Shown here: positions 13,149-17,723 of the stretch, one piece after another | Numbering within the stretch: position 1 is the first letter of the stretch | Layout of the letters: each line of letters opens with the position of its first letter | Assembly: GCA_031367345.1 (NCBI GenBank) | Contig: JANLPR010000124.1 | Location: 1-17,723 of the forward strand | Source of the DNA: JADKIH01 sp031367345 | GTDB lineage: Bacteria > Bacteroidota > Bacteroidia > AKYH767-A > 2013-40CM-41-45 | Length of the DNA stretch: 17,723 nucleotides | Direction: 5' to 3' | Program-made: the position numbers and the translations under genes | The notes under the pieces: model-generated | Databases searched by the model: none | What the model saw: the letters and a program-made list of their open reading frames with translations, nothing else | Told to the model about the DNA's origin: nothing

Positions 13149-15068
13149 TTAATAATCACCCCCAATTGGTCGATTAATAAGATTGGGGTTGTCGTTAAAC
13201 AAAGGCAAGCTTGAAGGAATAGTTGTAAGGCCAATAGTATCAGTAAGTGATTCAAGAAAAGATTTCAGTTGAAATTTTTCTTTTGTAGAAAGATTTAATG
13301 GACGATCAGACAGTGTTTGATTCTCGACAACATAACCGAGTGCTTTCCCTCCACCTCTATCATAGAAATCAATCACATCATCTAATGTGTTGAACGCACC
13401 ATTATGCATGTAAGGGGCAGTCAAAGCAATATTTCTAAGAGTTGGAGTTTTAAAAGAATGTTTAAATATTTCCACAGGAATAATTCCATATCTTCCAATA
13501 TCCGAATCTAATTTTTTAATAGAAGAATTCGAACGTTCGGGCACACCAATACTTTCCCATTCTGTTTCTACATAGTTGGGAGGAAGTAAACCATTGAACA
13601 ATGGCAGAAAGTGACAAGATCCACATTGAGCTTTTCCCATAAAAATATTGAAGCCTGCCTTTTCATCGTTAGAGAGTTCATCGAATCGTCCACTGATGGA
13701 TTTATCGAAACGTGAATTCATTCCAATCAATGAACGTTCATATTCAGCGATAGCAAGAAGAATCGATCTACTAGAAATGAGAGTATCTTCATTCGGATAA
13801 AATACAGAATAGAATAATTTTCTATACTCTTCAGACGCAACAAGCTTTTCAGCTACTGCAGAGAAATCGTTGTGCATTTCTAATGGGTTACTCATAACAC
13901 GACCGGCTTGATCTTCAAAAGTAAAGGCACGACCATCATGAAATAATTTTCGTTGCAGTACAGAATTAATTATAGTTGGAGCATTACGAGAAAGGAAACG
14001 ACCAGGTTCGAAAGACTGACTAACCGGCAAACCATCGGTAAATGCTTTTTTTGCTTGGTGGCAGGAAGCACAAGCGCGAAGATTATTGGCTGAGAGTGCA
14101 GGATCAAAAAATAAAGTTCTACCTAAATCAATAAGTTCCTTTGTTGAATTTGTTTTTTTTCCGGGAACAAAAAAATATGAGTTAAAAGCTGAAGGATCAA
14201 AAACAGATCTCACCTGTAAATTGACTGCAGTAGTCTGATATAAATTTTGATTGTCTAAAAATAAATCACGACAATATAAAAGCTGATCACTTAAATCATT
14301 GTAGTACGAGTTATAAAAAGTGTAAAAATCAAAATGATTAACAGGACTGTGGGATAAGAGATAAGAGTTTGCTTTACTGATAAAAGATTTCAGTTTAATT
14401 ATGCTAGAGATTTTTTCAGAATTAGAATCAGAAGCATAACATGATAACAATAAATCAGAAATACCGGTTAGAGAAGCGATGGTTTCAACTCGACTATTCT
14501 TACTTTCGGGAGTTTCAAAATCTGCAAGGCCCAACAGAGACTGTCGAATCAGTTGCAATTGCGAAGCCTCCCAAAGAGAACGTTCATCGAAACTAAATTC
14601 GTTGAAAGACGATTCTAATCCTTTCACAATAAGATAAGATTCTTTACATATTTTGCGTAGCTCTTTTTTTGAAGTTGGGAGAGAATCATTAAATAATAAA
14701 AATTCGATGAATTGAAAACCGGAAAAAGGAACAACCGTCGACACTTCGTCATCTTCGGCGAGAGAAGGAACTACAGGACGATTGAGGATGAGCGCTTCAC
14801 CGGGGAAATAATAAATTACAAAAGCTTCAATCATTTTATAATTGACACGACAATTAGCCAACTGTGTTTTTGCTAAATCACGATTAAAGTTTTTGCTCGA
14901 ACAATTTTCATAGAGTTGATCGATGGAAGACAATAGAGAGTCCGTCGCGATAATTATAGAAGATCTAAATTTACTTTCAACAGATTGCTCAGGTTTAACA
15001 ATAAAAGACATTAAAAAAATGACAGCGATTATTGCAACAACTATTTTTAAGTAGAGAGAAAACCTCAT
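13149..15068 (-). CDS. Di-haem cytochrome c peroxidase (CCP/MauG) with N-terminal imelysin-like domain
   Basis: A 639-aa protein. The N-terminus has one hydrophobic segment (about 5-24), a signal peptide or membrane anchor, so the enzyme faces the periplasm. Residues about 30-290 are helical and resemble the imelysin (peptidase M75/EfeO-like) domain: CRVNYKMIEAF and VPFSGFQFIEFLLF, the latter standing where imelysins have GxHxxE but with Gln119 replacing the His. The second half is a cytochrome c peroxidase: haem sites CASCH (333-337) and CGSCH (482-486), GRTLFFDPALSANNLRACASCH, FHDGRA (376-381), and TPTLRNIALTAPYMHNGAF (541-559) with His555. It should reduce H2O2 using periplasmic electrons, or be a MauG-like oxidase. 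The ATG overlaps the upstream TGA by 4 nt (ATGA), indicating coupled translation. It converges on DUF4249 with no gap. Confidence 0.93.
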   Translation of the reverse strand: MRFSLYLKIVVAIIAVIFLMSFIVKPEQSVESKFRSSIIIATDSLLSSIDQLYENCSSKNFNRDLAKTQLANCRVNYKMIEAFVIYYFPGEALILNRPVVPSLAEDDEVSTVVPFSGFQFIEFLLFNDSLPTSKKELRKICKESYLIVKGLESSFNEFSFDERSLWEASQLQLIRQSLLGLADFETPESKNSRVETIASLTGISDLLLSCYASDSNSEKISSIIKLKSFISKANSYLLSHSPVNHFDFYTFYNSYYNDLSDQLLYCRDLFLDNQNLYQTTAVNLQVRSVFDPSAFNSYFFVPGKKTNSTKELIDLGRTLFFDPALSANNLRACASCHQAKKAFTDGLPVSQSFEPGRFLSRNAPTIINSVLQRKLFHDGRAFTFEDQAGRVMSNPLEMHNDFSAVAEKLVASEEYRKLFYSVFYPNEDTLISSRSILLAIAEYERSLIGMNSRFDKSISGRFDELSNDEKAGFNIFMGKAQCGSCHFLPLFNGLLPPNYVETEWESIGVPERSNSSIKKLDSDIGRYGIIPVEIFKHSFKTPTLRNIALTAPYMHNGAFNTLDDVIDFYDRGGGKALGYVVENQTLSDRPLNLSTKEKFQLKSFLESLTDTIGLTTIPSSLPLFNDNPNLINRPIGGDY

Positions 15069-16627
15069 GCTAGTTCTAATTTTTCTCTTTTAATTTTATG
15101 TTGTATTTCTTTCATTGCTTTTGTATGATCATAAGGAACATTTTTTACTTTGGCGATGAACCAAGGGGTGAAGGGGATGAGGAACGGACTTCTGTAATCC
15201 AACCGCGAACTTAATCTATCGATATCAATTTTTATCAGCGATAATTCTACAACGGCAAATGTCCGCTTAAAGTCATATCCATATTTATCAAGAACAATCC
15301 AAATTTTTAATATCGATTTATATAATTTGATTTCTTCAATATTCATTTTATCGGATGATTTTGCTAAATACTTTCTAAAACTTTCTAGGTAACTTGAACA
15401 TAAAGAAAATTTATTTGCCTCAATACTTAAATAAAATAAAAATAATCTAATATTTATATTCCAAACAGAGTCTATTTTTGCAACTCTATTTAGTTCTGAC
15501 AAGTGTTTTTTACTTTCAATAAAACCGCCTTGAACAAATTCTATAGCAGCAAGATAATATCCGCATCTTTCTACTAAATTCATAGTACTCTCAAAACTTG
15601 AATCTTCTTTTACAATTCCATTTAGATTTTTTTTACATGTTGCAATATCGCCTAAATGCCAGTAATTGAGGAACTTCATTTCAAAAATTATATTCTTATT
15701 GAAATTAGTCTTAAAGTTAAGCTGATCTACTTCTTCCCACAATTTAATGGCTCTATTAAATTGAAAATCTTTCAGTTCCAATTCAATAATATTAAGAAGG
15801 CAACTCAATTTTTCGCTTTTTTTAACAATCTTAGAATTTCCATGCTTTTGAAAATCATAGAATTTATAAAAATTGGCTTTTAATAACCTTATTTTATTTT
15901 CATTCATCATATGTATTCCGTTCAAAATAAAAATAAAACTTTTCAACCTTTGAGATTTAGAATTCGTATATACTTGTTCTAGTTCAAAAATTTCTTCTTC
16001 AAGTTTAAAATGTTTAGATAAATCTAATTTTGTTTTTAATAAATTACTAGAATAAAAAGCTACAATATATTCAGCTCTTAATAAAGACACTTGGACATGA
16101 TTATAAAATGCAATTTCATCAACAATTTGCTCCAACTTTGTAATACCAACTCTCCTACTTATCCTTTTCATTTGATAGTTCAACGCCATCAAAAGATAAT
16201 CAAAAGCCTCAATTTTTTTTGAAAGATCAATTATTTGATTAAGAGTTGCAAATGATTGATTACTCAATCCGTGAGAAGTCAAGGAATCATAATACAGAAA
16301 CTTCTTCTTTATGATAAATAACTCTTTTGTTCTTTCAGTATATAAAGGCGCTTCGGTTAAAACTTCTTTTGAAATTAAAACATCCAACAGTTTTCCATAA
16401 AACCGCTGTAAACTTTTCTTAAATGCTATTTTATTGTTTTCTCCATAAATAGAATCCATCATTTGGATATCATCCCAGTACTTATTTTTGACAAATTTAT
16501 CATATAGCTCACTTGCACTAATTGGATTATAATTAGAGCTTGCGTTTTTGAAGTAACTCTTAATGTACTTTGATTCGAATTCTGTTAAAGATTCAATTAA
16601 TTCTCTTACTTTATTAAACTCATTCAT
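15065..16627 (-). CDS. Helical-repeat (TPR-like) protein of unknown function
   Basis: A 520-aa soluble protein with no signal peptide or membrane helix, almost entirely alpha-helical, rich in Lys, Leu, Phe and Asn. The N-terminus (RELIESLTEFESKYIKSYFKN, then FKKSLQRFYGKLLDVLISKE) resembles a group of Bacteroidota helical-repeat proteins that begin with a pattern like L-SLTKSEKRYFKL. The middle has degenerate TPR-like helix pairs (AIKLWEEVDQL, GYYLAAIEFVQGGFIESKKHL). Near the C-terminus, SPFLIPFTPWFIAK (480-493) matches SPELIIFENWFLHK in the truncated protein at the right edge, so the two are paralogues. Its TGA overlaps the peroxidase ATG by 4 nt. It is divergent from the XRE regulator. It may be a protein-protein scaffold or a sensor; nothing in the sequence decides this. 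Base composition is more AT-rich than the left of the window. Confidence 0.82.
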   Translation of the reverse strand: MNEFNKVRELIESLTEFESKYIKSYFKNASSNYNPISASELYDKFVKNKYWDDIQMMDSIYGENNKIAFKKSLQRFYGKLLDVLISKEVLTEAPLYTERTKELFIIKKKFLYYDSLTSHGLSNQSFATLNQIIDLSKKIEAFDYLLMALNYQMKRISRRVGITKLEQIVDEIAFYNHVQVSLLRAEYIVAFYSSNLLKTKLDLSKHFKLEEEIFELEQVYTNSKSQRLKSFIFILNGIHMMNENKIRLLKANFYKFYDFQKHGNSKIVKKSEKLSCLLNIIELELKDFQFNRAIKLWEEVDQLNFKTNFNKNIIFEMKFLNYWHLGDIATCKKNLNGIVKEDSSFESTMNLVERCGYYLAAIEFVQGGFIESKKHLSELNRVAKIDSVWNINIRLFLFYLSIEANKFSLCSSYLESFRKYLAKSSDKMNIEEIKLYKSILKIWIVLDKYGYDFKRTFAVVELSLIKIDIDRLSSRLDYRSPFLIPFTPWFIAKVKNVPYDHTKAMKEIQHKIKREKLELA

Positions 16628-16695
16628 TGATTTTGGATTTAGCCATAGGTTGATTGATAACGCAATTTAAATACTAATTGGACATTTTCTGCTTA

Positions 16696-16716
16696 TTTTG
16701 ATAATAATAATCAAAA
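16696..16716. promoter_or_regulatory. Inverted repeat, possible operator between divergent genes
   Basis: Perfect 7-bp arms TTTTGAT (16696-16702) and ATCAAAA (16710-16716) around a 7-bp AATAATA spacer. It is the only clear dyad in the 167 bp between the helical-repeat gene and the XRE regulator. The 14-bp centre-to-centre spacing is suitable for a dimeric HTH protein, so autoregulation by the XRE protein is an attractive guess. AT-rich sequence makes a chance dyad possible. Confidence 0.35.
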
Positions 16717-16794
16717 AAATGCTGTCCCTTATTTACTGAATGTTTCCATTTTTGATTGAACGCCAGAAATTATTATTGCATTAAACAATTAAAA

Positions 16795-17106
16795 ATGATG
16801 CAAATGAAAAATAAAGCAAAAATAAAGAATGAACAGTTATATAATTTAGGATGTACTTTTAGACAACTTAGACTCAGAAAAGGATTTAAATCTGCCGAAG
16901 TTTTTAGCTTTGAAAACGACCTAAACAGAACGGCCTACTGGAGATGGGAAAACGGGGAAAACATAACTATGAAAAACTTTTTGAAACTTTGTGAAATTCA
17001 TAAAATTTCACCAAAAGACATATTCATCATTCTTGACAATAAAAAAAATAACATAAAAAATGAATTTCTACTAAATGAACCTGGCAGTGTACTTTACAAA
17101 AAATAG
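16795..17106 (+). CDS. Small XRE-family helix-turn-helix regulator
   Basis: A 103-aa DNA-binding protein from the ATG at 16795. A TTG-initiated extension from 16756 is possible but unneeded, and ATGs at 16798 and 16804 are equally usable. The Cro/C1-type HTH covers about residues 19-78: LGCTFRQLRLRKGFKSAEVF, then the recognition-helix region LNRTAYWRWENGEN (43-56) and the helix FLKLCEIHKISPKDIF. Trp and Asn-Gly replace the usual YExGK turn residues, as in other Bacteroidota members (FAYENDLSRTQYGRYEKGE type). The last 25 residues are Lys/Asn-rich and without a fold I recognise. There is no effector domain. It is divergent from one helical-repeat protein and convergent with its paralogue, so it may control one or both. 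Confidence 0.86.
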   Translation: MMQMKNKAKIKNEQLYNLGCTFRQLRLRKGFKSAEVFSFENDLNRTAYWRWENGENITMKNFLKLCEIHKISPKDIFIILDNKKNNIKNEFLLNEPGSVLYKK

Positions 17107-17116
17107 AAATTTATAC

Positions 17117-17148
17117 ATTAGTTGGGGAAATTTGACTCCCCAACTAAT
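17117..17148. terminator. Strong hairpin between convergent genes, likely bidirectional terminator
   Basis: Perfect 12-bp stem (17117-17128 with 17137-17148) with an 8-nt loop. The centre is GTTGGGGA/TCCCCAAC, very GC-rich for this segment. On the plus strand it follows the XRE stop by 10 nt and is followed by the T-rich ATTTCTTCTTC. On the minus strand it contains the last ten codons of the convergent gene, with a T-rich stretch a little downstream. Confidence 0.65.
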
Positions 17149-17723
17149 TTCTTCTTCAAATATTCTGTACTTGATGAATCTATATAATTTCTTAAAAAAC
17201 TAAATTTATGTAAAAACCAATTTTCAAAAATGATTAGTTCTGGTGATTTGGGTTGCCATTGATATTTCGGCAAAAGTAGTAGCTCAAAATTTTTCACGTA
17301 TTTCTTGTGTTTTTTTTGAATAGTTTGTGGGTTAAGATCATCATTGATAAGATTTATGCAAATTTTTATTATTAACCTATACCTTGGATTTACATCCTTT
17401 AATTTAGAATTTCTTTTAAAAAACTGAACAAGATTAGCAATAGTCAAATCAATTGAATCGATTTCCCCACATTCAATTTTAGCCAAGAGCAATAGAATTC
17501 TCTTCCAAATATTCCAGCCCTCTTTATCCCTATCTATTTCACTATGATTTTCAAGAATTGAAATACACTCTAAATACTCCTTCTGGATAAAATGCATATT
17601 TGCCTTATAAAAATTAAATTTTTGATAAATTACTTCATTTGTTTCATTTCTTCTAAAACTTGAATCAAAATCAAGATATTTATTTATTCCTTTAAAATTT
17701 CCAAGATAAAAATTTGAATAAAA
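17118..17723 (-). CDS. Helical-repeat protein, C-terminal 201 residues only (cut by window edge)
   Basis: The frame is open from the stop at 17118 to the last base of the window; the Met at 17597 is internal, and the residues upstream (ending EVIYQKFNFYKAN) continue the helical pattern, so the 5' end lies outside. The visible part is soluble and helical: EVIYQKFNFYKANMHFIQ, YLECISILENH and WKRILLLLAKIE look like TPR-type helix pairs. SPELIIFENWFLHK, which begins 42 residues from the end, matches SPFLIPFTPWFIAK of the 520-aa protein, which begins 41 residues from its end; in between both have a run of helix and basic residues. It is therefore a paralogue of that protein and possibly of similar size. 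The terminal codons are embedded in the terminator hairpin. Function unknown. Confidence 0.75.
   Translation of the reverse strand, partial: FYSNFYLGNFKGINKYLDFDSSFRRNETNEVIYQKFNFYKANMHFIQKEYLECISILENHSEIDRDKEGWNIWKRILLLLAKIECGEIDSIDLTIANLVQFFKRNSKLKDVNPRYRLIIKICINLINDDLNPQTIQKKHKKYVKNFELLLLPKYQWQPKSPELIIFENWFLHKFSFLRNYIDSSSTEYLKKKLVGESNFPN

Noticed and set aside
13160..13188. CCCCAAT/ATTGGGG dyad as terminator of the DUF4249 gene
   Set aside because: Only 7 bp with a 15-nt loop and no T-tract, and it lies in peroxidase coding sequence; kept only as a remark.
16756..16794. TTG-started extension of the XRE regulator
   Set aside because: Three in-frame ATGs follow at 16795-16806 and the extra 13 residues add nothing to the HTH fold.

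Overview
The window looks like chromosome from a member of the Bacteroidota (Chitinophagales/Sphingobacteriales/Cytophagales-like; no 16S is present, so no finer placement). The signs are type IX secretion (T9SS) sorting domains of both type A and type B, a TonB-dependent receptor with an N-terminal carboxypeptidase-regulatory-like domain followed by a DUF4249 lipoprotein, an M16 peptidase pair, long di-haem cytochrome c peroxidases, promoters of the TAnnTTTG type, and AT-rich leaders without clear Shine-Dalgarno sequences.

Layout. (1) 1-558: three copies of a 57-bp hairpin repeat at the left edge, then about 390 bp with no gene. (2) 559-8908, all on the minus strand and read from right to left: a membrane protein with a von Willebrand A-like and a glutamine-amidotransferase-like region; a 12-unit heptanucleotide tandem repeat; a catalytic M16 peptidase (TTG start) and its non-catalytic partner (1-nt overlap); a fibronectin-III-type secreted protein with a type B sorting domain; and a secreted protein with a type A sorting domain. 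(3) 9002-9880: a small membrane protein, the RNase P RNA gene (rnpB) with terminator and promoter on the minus strand, then a divergent promoter region. (4) 9880-13148, plus strand: TonB-dependent receptor and DUF4249 lipoprotein, 2 nt apart, ending exactly against the stop codon of the convergent gene. (5) 13149-16627, minus strand: a helical-repeat protein overlapping by 4 nt a cytochrome c peroxidase that carries an N-terminal imelysin-like domain. (6) 16628-17723: an AT-rich segment with a small XRE-type regulator, divergent from the helical-repeat protein and convergent with a second, window-truncated helical-repeat protein.

How they work together. The M16 subunits carry complementary halves of an active enzyme (HxxEH in one, the R/Y substrate-binding motif in the other), so they should act as a heterodimer. 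The receptor/DUF4249 pair is an outer-membrane uptake module of unknown substrate. The peroxidase is a periplasmic haem enzyme whose co-translated partner is a predicted cytoplasmic helical protein; why they are coupled is not known. The most system-like piece is the right end: two paralogous helical-repeat proteins flank an XRE regulator, with a perfect inverted repeat in the divergent promoter region and a strong hairpin made from the last ten codons of the convergent gene.
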